Shown here piece after piece: positions 1 to 8,305 of a stretch of DNA of 64,000 bases. The notes below the pieces were generated by a model. That model had not been told where the DNA came from, searched no databases, and was given only the letters and a program-made list of their open reading frames with translations. Location of the stretch: the NCBI GenBank assembly GCA_016926255.1, contig JAFGOY010000033.1, positions 1 through 64,000 of the forward strand, given 5' to 3'. Numbering within the stretch: the stretch's first letter is position 1; each line of letters opens with the position of its first letter. The translations under genes and the position numbers were made by a program. The DNA is from Anaerolineae bacterium. GTDB lineage: Bacteria; Chloroflexota; Anaerolineae; Aggregatilineales; UBA3940.

Positions 1-176
1 ATCTGCGCGGCGGACAGCACCTGCTTGGCTTCGATGTCGTTTAGCGGGGCCGCGCTCAGGTTTATTACCCGCAGCCCGATTGCGATCAGGAAGATGATCA
101 GGTACGCCGCTGTCTCGATTGAGAGCTGCCATCGGCTGTTTGTTTGAGCTTCTTGCACGGATTCCCCCGCTGTCAT
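1..176 (-). CDS. Partial multi-pass membrane protein, glycosyltransferase 39-like N-terminus
   Basis: Only the first 58 codons are inside the window; the gene continues beyond position 1. The ATG (176-174) overlaps the TGA of the DUF2298 gene as ATGA, so translation is probably coupled. The protein starts with a polar stretch, then one hydrophobic segment (YLIIFLIAIGLRVINL) followed by APLNDIEAKQ. A first membrane helix followed by a luminal loop with acidic residues is typical of PMT/ArnT-type GT-C glycosyltransferases, which fits its neighbours. Too little is visible to name it further. It is not in the ORF track because it is cut by the window edge. Confidence 0.6.
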   Translation of the reverse strand, partial: MTAGESVQEAQTNSRWQLSIETAAYLIIFLIAIGLRVINLSAAPLNDIEAKQVLSAAQ

Positions 177-2674
177 TGGGCCTCCTCGCTGAGCGGCTGA
201 TCGACCCGGTAGATGATCGCCCCGTCCGATTCGAATGCCACCGGGTAAAGCCGGTCGAATTTCGCCAGCCCAACCGGTGACGCATATTCCGGGCTTCGTT
301 CCAGCGATCCGACGAAGACGTAGGTGATGCCGTACCGCTCGATCAATTCCTGCGCTCTGGCGGCGCTTGTCGTGTTGTAAATTTCGGCGGCATCTTCGAT
401 CCGGGTTCCGGCGTAATCCTCGTAGCGTGGGCCGCGCCACTGCCGCTCGTGGTTCGACCATCCCATCAGCGTCGGCACCCCCGTCGATCCTGACACCCTG
501 CCATAATAGCTGTATGCTCCGCCTACCGCCTCCAGCACAATGTCATCCTCGGTGGCGTGATCGTTCAGCCACTGGATCGCCGCGTAATCGTTGGGATAGC
601 GTTCGCGGATATAGTCGATCCCGTCCAGGGTAGGGTGGCGATCCGCCGTCCAATCGTACAGCCCCGTCTTTTCGGGGATTGACAGCACCGGATAGACCAG
701 CCCCATCAGCACAAACATTACTGTCACTCCGATGAACACCGTTCGCAGCGCCCGGTTTTTCTGCCTGCCCAGCACGTTGATCGCATACGCCGCCGCCACG
801 CTGAACAGAATCCACGCCGCGTAATAGAATTTGAATATCGTATTAATCCGCTGTCCGAAGTTGTCCCGCAGATACACGAACTCCGATCCGAGTGTCAGCA
901 GGCACCCGGTGAAGATCAGCAGCATCACGAACCCCGTCACCGGTTCGATTATATCTGCTTGAATTTCCCCTGTATTTCTTTGCGTTCTCTGCGCCCTTTG
1001 CGGTTCACTTTCTCTTCGCCCAAATACCACCGCCGCGACCACCCCGATCATGATCGTCAAAAACAGGAATGTCAGCGGGTGCGCCATCCGGTGCCGGATC
1101 ACGGCCCGTGCCGCCTCGCCTAATTGTCCGCCGCCGACACCGCTGCTGTTCAGGGCGAAGGTCAATGCTTCGGGACTGGTTATTGTCGCCATCACGCTCA
1201 GCCCGGCAGTGGCCAGCACCAGCGCCAGCAGAATCCCGAACCCTGCGCTGATCCCGCTCCACCAAGCCACCTGTTTTCGCCTGCGAATCGCCGTGTCGAT
1301 CACGAACCATACCACGATCACCAGCGCCGGGCTGAACATCACAATGTACTGATGCAGCCTCGTCGCAAAGATCGGGTTTGGCAGGATTCCCCCCGCCTGT
1401 GATCCGAAGCTGATATACCAGGGCAGGTAGGCGGCGATCCCGCCCCCCAGGATGATCAATCCGGCGGTGATCGCCGGTTGCAGAGTCTCAAGTGAGAATC
1501 GTCCCGCTTTGATGAAATGCCGGAGTACCAGCGCCCCGCCAAACACGAACAACGTGATCGGCAAATCCCACGTATTGAGGAACGCCAGCCCGCCGAATAC
1601 GATGATATACAGGCCATACTGCGTCCGGCTGAGTGACTTTTCCTGAATCAGTGCGTTGAACGCCAGCCCCAGCACTATCAGCACGAACGGCAGCGCCAGC
1701 ACGTGCGGGTGCATGTCGCCCAGCAGAAAGCTGAAGAACGGGAACTCGTCGATCGGCTGCAGGGCTGCCGGAATCCCCATCGCATCCCGATCCTGGATCA
1801 CCCGCGACGCTCGCCACCACCACCAGAATCGCCAGTTGGCGGGCGCGGTGATGCCGCCCGTCACCGGGTCACTGAGGTTTTCGATGTCCAGCCACGTCCA
1901 GAAGGCCATGCTGCGCGGAAAGCTCAACGAGTGGAGTAGTTCGAGGAATCCTTCCAGGTTTCCCGTAATCCCCACCATCAGCGGCCCGATCAGCGCGCTG
2001 ATCGCCGTGCACGGTTGTTTTTTGTTTTCCTGTTCGTCGTTCTGATGTTTTGTGCTGACCAGGTTGTAGACCAGCCCGTAGCTTCCCAGCAGAGTCAGTG
2101 CGACGAGCAGTGCCCCGCCCAGGTTGAACGCCACGCTTGGGATCGTCCCGGTTAGTTTTGCGATCATGGCGATGATCACGTAGCCGAAGTAGTAGTAGCT
2201 GATCGCGTACCCGGCCAGCCAGGGGTCGCGCGGTGGAAACGTGCTGCTGCGGTTGATCCCGTTCAGGAAGGCCAGTTCCATCGGCTTTTCGGTGCCTTCG
2301 ATTGCCGGGTTCAGTGCCCGGACTCCCGCCCAGATTGCGAACGCCAGCAGGAACAGCACCTCGGCGCTGATCACCATCCGCTGTTGATCGCTCAGCCACG
2401 TTTTGATCTCCGATAGGTTTCCCGTCTGTGAGAAATATGCCCACAGTGCTACCCCGCTGACGATCACCACTGCCAGCAGAATCCCTCCGGCGGTGTTCCG
2501 CAGAAATCCCAGCGAGCCTAGCAGCCAGAAGACGTAGCCCACCAGCAGCAGCCCCAGCGCCCGGCTGATCGTATACCCCCGGTCGGGCAGGCCCGGCAGC
2601 AGCCGGAAGGCCAGCGGCCATGTCAGCCAGCCGACTGCACTGACGGTTATGTACCAGACCATCACAGACATCAT
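173..2674 (-). CDS. DUF2298 (Chlor_Arch_YYY) multi-pass membrane protein
   Basis: An 833-aa integral membrane protein with about a dozen hydrophobic segments. The family hallmarks are present: EKPMELAFLNGI followed by FPPRDPWLAG and SYYYFGY near residues 130-165, the GDMHPHVLALP loop near 320, and NTIFKFYYAAW in the C-terminal third. DUF2298 proteins are found mainly in Chloroflexota and archaea; their biochemical role is not established, but they resemble GT-C glycosyltransferases and sit beside them here. The start codon lies in an ATGATG that overlaps the TGA of the upstream GT39-DUF2298 fusion. Residues about 553-567 (EPQRAQRTQR) are encoded by a dispersed repeat. Probably acts in transfer of sugars or lipid-linked intermediates at the membrane (inference). 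Confidence 0.85.
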   Translation of the reverse strand: MMSVMVWYITVSAVGWLTWPLAFRLLPGLPDRGYTISRALGLLLVGYVFWLLGSLGFLRNTAGGILLAVVIVSGVALWAYFSQTGNLSEIKTWLSDQQRMVISAEVLFLLAFAIWAGVRALNPAIEGTEKPMELAFLNGINRSSTFPPRDPWLAGYAISYYYFGYVIIAMIAKLTGTIPSVAFNLGGALLVALTLLGSYGLVYNLVSTKHQNDEQENKKQPCTAISALIGPLMVGITGNLEGFLELLHSLSFPRSMAFWTWLDIENLSDPVTGGITAPANWRFWWWWRASRVIQDRDAMGIPAALQPIDEFPFFSFLLGDMHPHVLALPFVLIVLGLAFNALIQEKSLSRTQYGLYIIVFGGLAFLNTWDLPITLFVFGGALVLRHFIKAGRFSLETLQPAITAGLIILGGGIAAYLPWYISFGSQAGGILPNPIFATRLHQYIVMFSPALVIVVWFVIDTAIRRRKQVAWWSGISAGFGILLALVLATAGLSVMATITSPEALTFALNSSGVGGGQLGEAARAVIRHRMAHPLTFLFLTIMIGVVAAVVFGRRESEPQRAQRTQRNTGEIQADIIEPVTGFVMLLIFTGCLLTLGSEFVYLRDNFGQRINTIFKFYYAAWILFSVAAAYAINVLGRQKNRALRTVFIGVTVMFVLMGLVYPVLSIPEKTGLYDWTADRHPTLDGIDYIRERYPNDYAAIQWLNDHATEDDIVLEAVGGAYSYYGRVSGSTGVPTLMGWSNHERQWRGPRYEDYAGTRIEDAAEIYNTTSAARAQELIERYGITYVFVGSLERSPEYASPVGLAKFDRLYPVAFESDGAIIYRVDQPLSEEAQ
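975..1019. repeat. Repeat of the 'ttctttgcgttctctgcgccctttgcgg' type inside a CDS
   Basis: A short run built of near-identical 'tttgcg / tctgcg' units lies in frame inside the DUF2298 gene and encodes a charged Arg/Gln/Thr stretch (EPQRAQRTQR). From general knowledge, sequences of this form are dispersed repeats in many bacterial genomes. The paralogous C-terminal half of the 1783-aa neighbour has a shorter, unrelated linker at this point (DQKRSREE), which supports an insertion. Confidence 0.5.
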
Positions 2675-5600
2675 GGTGTGGTTCGCTCCCCTTCGACACG
2701 GTAGATCGCCGTGCCGTTCTGGTCGAAAATCGGTGACAGGAGTCCCATCGAGTCCATTATCTCAAACTTGGCTATCCCAGCTTGCCCGGTGTAAACTTTT
2801 TCCAGCTCCCCGACCATGATCAATTCGACGTGATACGTGTCGAGGATCGACATCGCGTAGTCGATGTCGGTTGTGCTGTAGAATTCCTTCACCGCCCGGT
2901 GTCGGTCGATCACTTCGGGTGCGTCGATCCCGCGCTGCTGCCGCTGGTGCCAGCTCCACCCGACCACGCTCGGCAGCCCCGTGTAGATGCTGATCCGGTT
3001 CCCCCACATATATTCAGCAGGCGAAACCATTTCCATCACCACCGGGTGACCGTCGATATTGTCTTGCAGCCAGCGGAGCGCCACGTAATCGGGCTGCAGG
3101 CTGAACGATGTCTCGTTCTCGTACCGGCTGACCGTCGGCATGTAGGCCATTCCGTCCAGCGTACGAGGTGCCTCGACGTTCCACCGGTCGCCGACCTTCG
3201 CCCAGGTTGCCGTCAGTGTGTACAGCGCCGCCAGCCCGATCAGCACCGCCAGCACCGCCGACCAGGGGATTCGTGCCGCGTCGGCGGCTGAGCGGATTTT
3301 CGGCCAGAACCATGCCAGTCCTGCTCCACCTGCGACCGTCAGCAGCAGCCAGATTTGCAGGTAGAACTTGAAGATCGTGTTCATCCGGTGCATGTCGCCT
3401 TCCAGCACCACGATCTCCACCAGCAGCGCCAGCCCCATTGCTGCCAGGACCAGCACCCCGGTGATGATCTCTTCCCGGCTCCGCTTCTGATCGATGAACA
3501 GCCCCAGCGCGGCCAGCATCACCGGCACCGCTACTATTGCGACTGGCGAAACCGTCGACCCGGCGAACGCCGTTATGCCGATCACCGCCATCCCGCCGAT
3601 CACCACCGGCAGGATCATCTTTCGCGGTATCCGTTTTATCCATCCCCACCCGATCATCCCCAGCCATGAGATGATCAGGAACAGTTGCAGCCCGTTGATA
3701 TCGGTGAAAGCCCACAGCGGAGTCGACGATCCTTCCCAGGCGATGAATTGATCGTATCCCGCTTTGTAGTTCAGCATATAGGGCAGGAACAATAAGTATG
3801 TGCCCAGCGCGAACAGGGCGCTCATCCCCAGCCCCCCGAACAGCGTTTGCCAGGGTTTGCCGTCCTGATCTTCTCTCCCCCCGGTCACACGCAGCCCGAT
3901 CCCATATCCGGCTAACAATCCGATCAACGCCCCGACACCCGCCAGCGCCAGCCCGGAGATGTTCTGCGCCTGTGCCGCCTCCGATAAGCTGAATCCATAC
4001 ATCGCTGCACCCAGCATCACTGCCAGCACTCCACCGATCATCAGCGCGGGCAGTCTGTCTTGATTCACTTGTTTCAGGAACGGTGCGATCATCAGCGTAA
4101 CGATTGCCAGTACAAGGTAAGTCGGGTAATCCCAGGTATTGGTTGGCCTCAGCGCCCCGACCGTCATCGCCCCGACTAATACGGTCACCGCTGTCGCGAT
4201 AAATCGACCGAATGGTCCGTCGTTTTCTTTGTTGGCTTGCCGGATCAACGCGATGCACCATCCGATCACCAGCAGCGTTACCGGGAAGGCGATCATATGC
4301 GCGTGCAGATCGCCGTACAGGAATGTGAAGAATGGAAACTCGGTGATCGGCCCCGTTTCGGTTGCGATACCTTCCGCGTTGATCGGCACCGGGATCAGCC
4401 GCGTGGCGTTCCAGTACCATTCATGCCTCGCAATCGGGATTCTCTGCCCCTGGATCACCTGGATCAGCCCGTTGACGAAGTCGCCGCCGCGCGGCAGCAG
4501 CGTCGACTCCCACTGTCCGCCGCCATGCCCGATTTCGGCGATCCCCCAGATGATCCGCCTGATCTGATCCAGGTTCCCCAGCCCCACCGCCGATATTGCC
4601 GCGAACAGCCCGGCCATTACCGGTAGCCGCTCCTGTCCTCTCAAAACACCCCGTAGGGGCACAGCGTGCTGCGCCCGTCCTGTGTCGCCTGTACCCCCTC
4701 GCCATGAGGGAGAGGGGGCAGACCGAGCCGCAGCGAGGTCGGGGGTGAGGGCCAATTCTCCACTATCTATTCCCTCATCATTGTAGGGGAGGGTCATTCC
4801 TCTAATATCCGCTCTCTCCCCATTGAGGGGGAGGGCCGGGGTGGGGGGAAAAACGTTGCCAATCGAACACTTCGCGGTCAGGTTGTACACGGCGGAGAAC
4901 ACTCCCCCGGCGGTCAGCGCGAAAAATGTCGGGAGGATCAGGTTGTAGGCCAGGCTGGACGGCACTCCCAGCAGTTTGACCGGCACGCCGATCAGCACGA
5001 AGCCGAAATAGTAATAATTGATCGTCCCTCCCGCGAACCACGGATCATAGGGCGGGAACGTCTCCGAGCGCAGCACCGCGTTGAAGTAGGCCATGTCCAT
5101 TGGCTTTTCACCGCCGAAGTACGGGTGCCACAAATCCGGGTTCCCCAGCCTGATCAGCAGGAAGGCCAGGAAGAATATGAACAGCCCCGCCTCGGCGATC
5201 CCGATCCGCCGCAGGTTGTCTCTGACCCATGTTACGAATGCTTTCCGACGCGGCAGAATCAGCCCCGCCGATAGAACTGTCAGCACCAGCAGCGACAGCA
5301 GTATCCCCGCTCGCCCCCATTTGACCAGCCGCAAGCTTGCCAGCATCCACGCCAGCCACGCCGTAAACAGCATCCCGAAAATCCGGCTGAGCAGATAACC
5401 CTTGTCGGGAGTCCCCCGGAAGATCACCCACATTGTTGGGAATGCCAGCCAGCCAATCATCCCGATCACCAGCCACCACGCAAGGCTTCCCAGCGCTTGA
5501 AACCGCGAGAAGAAATCTGTCCGCTGCGGATCGTATGCCGTCCACGAGAGTTCCGGCGACAGTATCCCGACTCCCCGTGTCGCGTCGGCGTTGCGCCGTG

Positions 5601-8022
5601 CCGGGGGTAGGGTAAGCCTCACCGGGCGTCCTTCCGAATCGCCGGCAATTGTCCGTACCACCGAGTTTAGATCGACGCTGCCGAGGATCGCCGCCGTGTT
5701 CTCTGAGCTGTAAGCCGCGGTCTTCCTGAATATGAACACCCTCGGATGGTCGTAGACCGTCCACGCTTCTTCGGCGGTGTCGTCGTAAAACTCGATTGGC
5801 CCCAGCGTTGGCCTCGACGAGAAATCCCCGATCAACTCGAAGCCCAGTTCCCCGCTGAACAGCGCCTCGTAATAGGCGAGAGTCATCGGCCATCGCTGCG
5901 GATTCCGTGACAGCGATGCGTAGAACCGGTTGCTTGAGATCGTCAGGTAATCGACCCTGTCGAGGATGTACTGCATGTACGCCCGTTTGTCCGGTGTATC
6001 CTCCCAGACGAGATTCAACTCGTAACCCTCGAACTGTGCGCCCCACACGTTATATGGGTGAACGCCATGCGGGATCGGGTCGTCCCAGTCTCCTTCGGTC
6101 GCAACGCTCGACCCGGAGATCACCAGCACTCCGGCGTCGTCCGGGGTTAGAGTCAGCGTATAGCGAGTCTCCCCGGTCATCTCGACCGGTTCGACCGTCA
6201 CACTGTACGTATCGCCTCGCGGATCGTCCCCTGCTGTAAATCGAGCGTCGATCCTTCCTTCGGCCAGCACCGCGTTTGAATTCTCGGCGGGAGTCAATTT
6301 GATATCGAGCGTGCGCGGTTCCTGCTCGATCTCCTCTGCCGCCGGATCGATCATGTGATTGATCCGGATCGTGGTCAGTATCCCGTCAAATGGCAGTTCG
6401 AATTGATAGCCACTGGGGTAATCTGTGGAGACATATGAGGTATCCAGGATTGGGTGCAGTGCGTCCTGCTCCTCTCCCGTTGACCAGTTGTTTGGCAGGC
6501 CGATCTCGTATGTCCGCTGCCCCTCGCTCGTATCGAAGATCAGCGTCACGTCCGAGGGGATGTTCTCGACGATCCATTCCGATGCGGCGACCCGTGAGTG
6601 TGGACGTGTGTAAATGCGTGAGACGGCGAAACCCCATCCATATGTCGCCAGGACGACGCAGGCGATCAGCCCCGTGCTGACAAGCGCCGCCGGGTGGCGA
6701 CGCGGTGCATTCCGGGAGTCGATTAGCTTTTGTATCCGATCCCATATGGTGATCAGCGCCCACGCAGCCAGCATCGCCAGAAATCCGTACAGCGGCAGGA
6801 AGTAGCGCATCGTCGTCACCCAGCCGATGCCCTGCAAAACGAAGTACCCGCCGATCCACACCGCCGGTAAGACGAGCTTTTCCCATCCCTCATGCTGCCT
6901 GATGATCTCCCACCACGCCCAGCCGAAGGCAAACCACGCGAACAATCCGAACGGCCACCCCATTCCCACCCGCACCATGTTCGTCCAGGGAAACACCAGT
7001 GGAATCCGCTTTCCCCACTGGTGATTCGGTGGGATATCCGCTCGTCCGGAAACCTGTATCCGCACTTCGCGCATCTGCCGGATCCAGTCCGGGTTTGGCC
7101 TGAACCCCACCGGGTCACCGATCCGGCTGATTAGTGTCAGGCCGCCGCCCAGTTCCTCGGCGTTGATTTCGACTCCCGAATGCGCTGGGAGAAAGGCGTA
7201 AGGCTGCCCGACCCGGAACACCAGCACGGTGACCAGTCCGGCGATGCACAGCCCGGCAAACGCTCTGATAAATATCGCCCGGCGTTGTTTGACGCCCTCG
7301 CCGCCTTCCGTCTGGTCGATTTCTGATTGTTCCCGCAGCGTGCGCAGCGCCAGCGCGACCACCAGAATCATCGATAGCGGGTAGATGCTCATCTTGCACG
7401 ACATCGAAACACCCAGCATCAACCCGAACAGTAGATAGTCCGTCCACCGATGTTTTTCGAGCGCCCGCACCGCAAACCCGAACGCGGCGGCGGCGAACAG
7501 GTTTGTATAGGGATCGACTGTGAAGAAGTGTGCCTGCTGGATCGGGAACGCACATCCGGCATATAATGCCGCCGTCAGCAGCCCGATCCGCCGGTCGAAC
7601 AATCGTTTTGCCACCCAGTACAGAATCAGGATAGTGAGCAGATCGGCCCCCACCGACATGTACCGCCCGACCATGTAGATAGTGAACAGCTCGCTTTTGT
7701 CGAAAATGTCGCCCAGAACATGTGCGGCGATCACCGGCAGGTTCCCGTAAACGTAGAAGCCATGCCCGACGTTGTTTGGGTTCAATGTCGAGTTTTCGGT
7801 ATCGAAGTACCCGCCAATTGTCTCCACCGATTCGAGATCCGCCGCAACCCAGGCGAGAAATCGTTCGTCGGGATGCAGCAGGTGCCCCTCGTCCCAGTCC
7901 AGCCCGACCAACCGTAGGCTGGCAGCAATCGCCACAATAGCGATCAACACCAACCTGCTGATCAGTCTGTCGCTGTTGATATGGTCTGTTGCGTTACGGG
8001 CGGCGGATTCGGTTGCGATCAT
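2671..8022 (-). CDS. GT39/PMT-like glycosyltransferase fused to a DUF2298 domain
   Basis: A 1783-aa polytopic membrane protein made of two modules. Residues 1 to about 800 look like a GT-C/PMT-family transferase: a first helix, then LDWDEGHLLHPDERF, where the acidic loop after helix 1 is the usual catalytic site, more helices, and a large periplasmic beta-rich part ending in YDHPRVFIFRK. Residues about 830-1783 repeat the DUF2298 architecture of the next gene: GGEKPMDMAYFNA, FPPYDPWFAG, NYYYFGF, GDLHAHMIAFP, MNTIFKFYLQIW. Residues about 1055-1128 are low-complexity sequence encoded by in-frame dispersed repeats. Its TGA overlaps the start of the 833-aa paralogue. Substrate is unknown; a dolichol- or polyprenyl-phosphate sugar donor is a family-level guess. 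Confidence 0.85.
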   Translation of the reverse strand: MIATESAARNATDHINSDRLISRLVLIAIVAIAASLRLVGLDWDEGHLLHPDERFLAWVAADLESVETIGGYFDTENSTLNPNNVGHGFYVYGNLPVIAAHVLGDIFDKSELFTIYMVGRYMSVGADLLTILILYWVAKRLFDRRIGLLTAALYAGCAFPIQQAHFFTVDPYTNLFAAAAFGFAVRALEKHRWTDYLLFGLMLGVSMSCKMSIYPLSMILVVALALRTLREQSEIDQTEGGEGVKQRRAIFIRAFAGLCIAGLVTVLVFRVGQPYAFLPAHSGVEINAEELGGGLTLISRIGDPVGFRPNPDWIRQMREVRIQVSGRADIPPNHQWGKRIPLVFPWTNMVRVGMGWPFGLFAWFAFGWAWWEIIRQHEGWEKLVLPAVWIGGYFVLQGIGWVTTMRYFLPLYGFLAMLAAWALITIWDRIQKLIDSRNAPRRHPAALVSTGLIACVVLATYGWGFAVSRIYTRPHSRVAASEWIVENIPSDVTLIFDTSEGQRTYEIGLPNNWSTGEEQDALHPILDTSYVSTDYPSGYQFELPFDGILTTIRINHMIDPAAEEIEQEPRTLDIKLTPAENSNAVLAEGRIDARFTAGDDPRGDTYSVTVEPVEMTGETRYTLTLTPDDAGVLVISGSSVATEGDWDDPIPHGVHPYNVWGAQFEGYELNLVWEDTPDKRAYMQYILDRVDYLTISSNRFYASLSRNPQRWPMTLAYYEALFSGELGFELIGDFSSRPTLGPIEFYDDTAEEAWTVYDHPRVFIFRKTAAYSSENTAAILGSVDLNSVVRTIAGDSEGRPVRLTLPPARRNADATRGVGILSPELSWTAYDPQRTDFFSRFQALGSLAWWLVIGMIGWLAFPTMWVIFRGTPDKGYLLSRIFGMLFTAWLAWMLASLRLVKWGRAGILLSLLVLTVLSAGLILPRRKAFVTWVRDNLRRIGIAEAGLFIFFLAFLLIRLGNPDLWHPYFGGEKPMDMAYFNAVLRSETFPPYDPWFAGGTINYYYFGFVLIGVPVKLLGVPSSLAYNLILPTFFALTAGGVFSAVYNLTAKCSIGNVFPPTPALPLNGERADIRGMTLPYNDEGIDSGELALTPDLAAARSAPSPSWRGGTGDTGRAQHAVPLRGVLRGQERLPVMAGLFAAISAVGLGNLDQIRRIIWGIAEIGHGGGQWESTLLPRGGDFVNGLIQVIQGQRIPIARHEWYWNATRLIPVPINAEGIATETGPITEFPFFTFLYGDLHAHMIAFPVTLLVIGWCIALIRQANKENDGPFGRFIATAVTVLVGAMTVGALRPTNTWDYPTYLVLAIVTLMIAPFLKQVNQDRLPALMIGGVLAVMLGAAMYGFSLSEAAQAQNISGLALAGVGALIGLLAGYGIGLRVTGGREDQDGKPWQTLFGGLGMSALFALGTYLLFLPYMLNYKAGYDQFIAWEGSSTPLWAFTDINGLQLFLIISWLGMIGWGWIKRIPRKMILPVVIGGMAVIGITAFAGSTVSPVAIVAVPVMLAALGLFIDQKRSREEIITGVLVLAAMGLALLVEIVVLEGDMHRMNTIFKFYLQIWLLLTVAGGAGLAWFWPKIRSAADAARIPWSAVLAVLIGLAALYTLTATWAKVGDRWNVEAPRTLDGMAYMPTVSRYENETSFSLQPDYVALRWLQDNIDGHPVVMEMVSPAEYMWGNRISIYTGLPSVVGWSWHQRQQRGIDAPEVIDRHRAVKEFYSTTDIDYAMSILDTYHVELIMVGELEKVYTGQAGIAKFEIMDSMGLLSPIFDQNGTAIYRVEGERTTP
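4652..4859. repeat. Cluster of GC-rich palindromic repeats inserted in frame in a CDS
   Basis: About 200 bases inside the 1783-aa gene are built from several dispersed elements back to back: 'gtaggggcacagcgtgctgc', 'cccctcgccatgagggagag' with 'gggggtgagggc', and 'cattgagggggaggg' ending in 'aaaacgttgc'. The second shares 20 identical bases with the intergenic copy at 16157. The third matches the copies at 11710 and 18716. The frame stays open across the cluster and adds about 60 residues compared with the paralogous 833-aa protein. Confidence 0.75.
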
Positions 8023-8183
8023 CTGCGACTCTTATTTTCCCTGTATCTTCTGGCGGCCATTCTCGGTTGGCACGTTGGCACGTATGTTGGCAGCCCTGTC
8101 TTTATACACGCCTATCCGTTCAAAGGCTCAGTATCTTGCAAATTCGGTGATCGATATAGGCATATCAAGCAAAGCCAACCCAC

Positions 8184-8228
8184 TTGCCCCCTTTGAGGGG
8201 GAAATGTCCCATAGGGACAAAGGGGGTT
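8184..8228. repeat. Intergenic GC-rich palindromic repeat
   Basis: 'ttgccccctttgaggggga' followed by 'gtcccatagggac' and 'aaaggggg'. The copy contains two nested inverted repeats: ccccctttgaggggg and gtccc/gggac. It lies in the 283-bp gap between the 1783-aa gene and the upstream GT39 gene. It belongs to the same broad family as the copies at 11710 and 18716, but is diverged. Apart from this element I see no convincing gene or promoter in the 8023-8305 gap. Confidence 0.6.
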
Positions 8229-8305
8229 GATCACCGCTCATCATAGAGGTTTCTATTACTGGACTGGATTCTAAAAAGGTTCATATATCCTCCGGCCTTG
8301 GTGAA

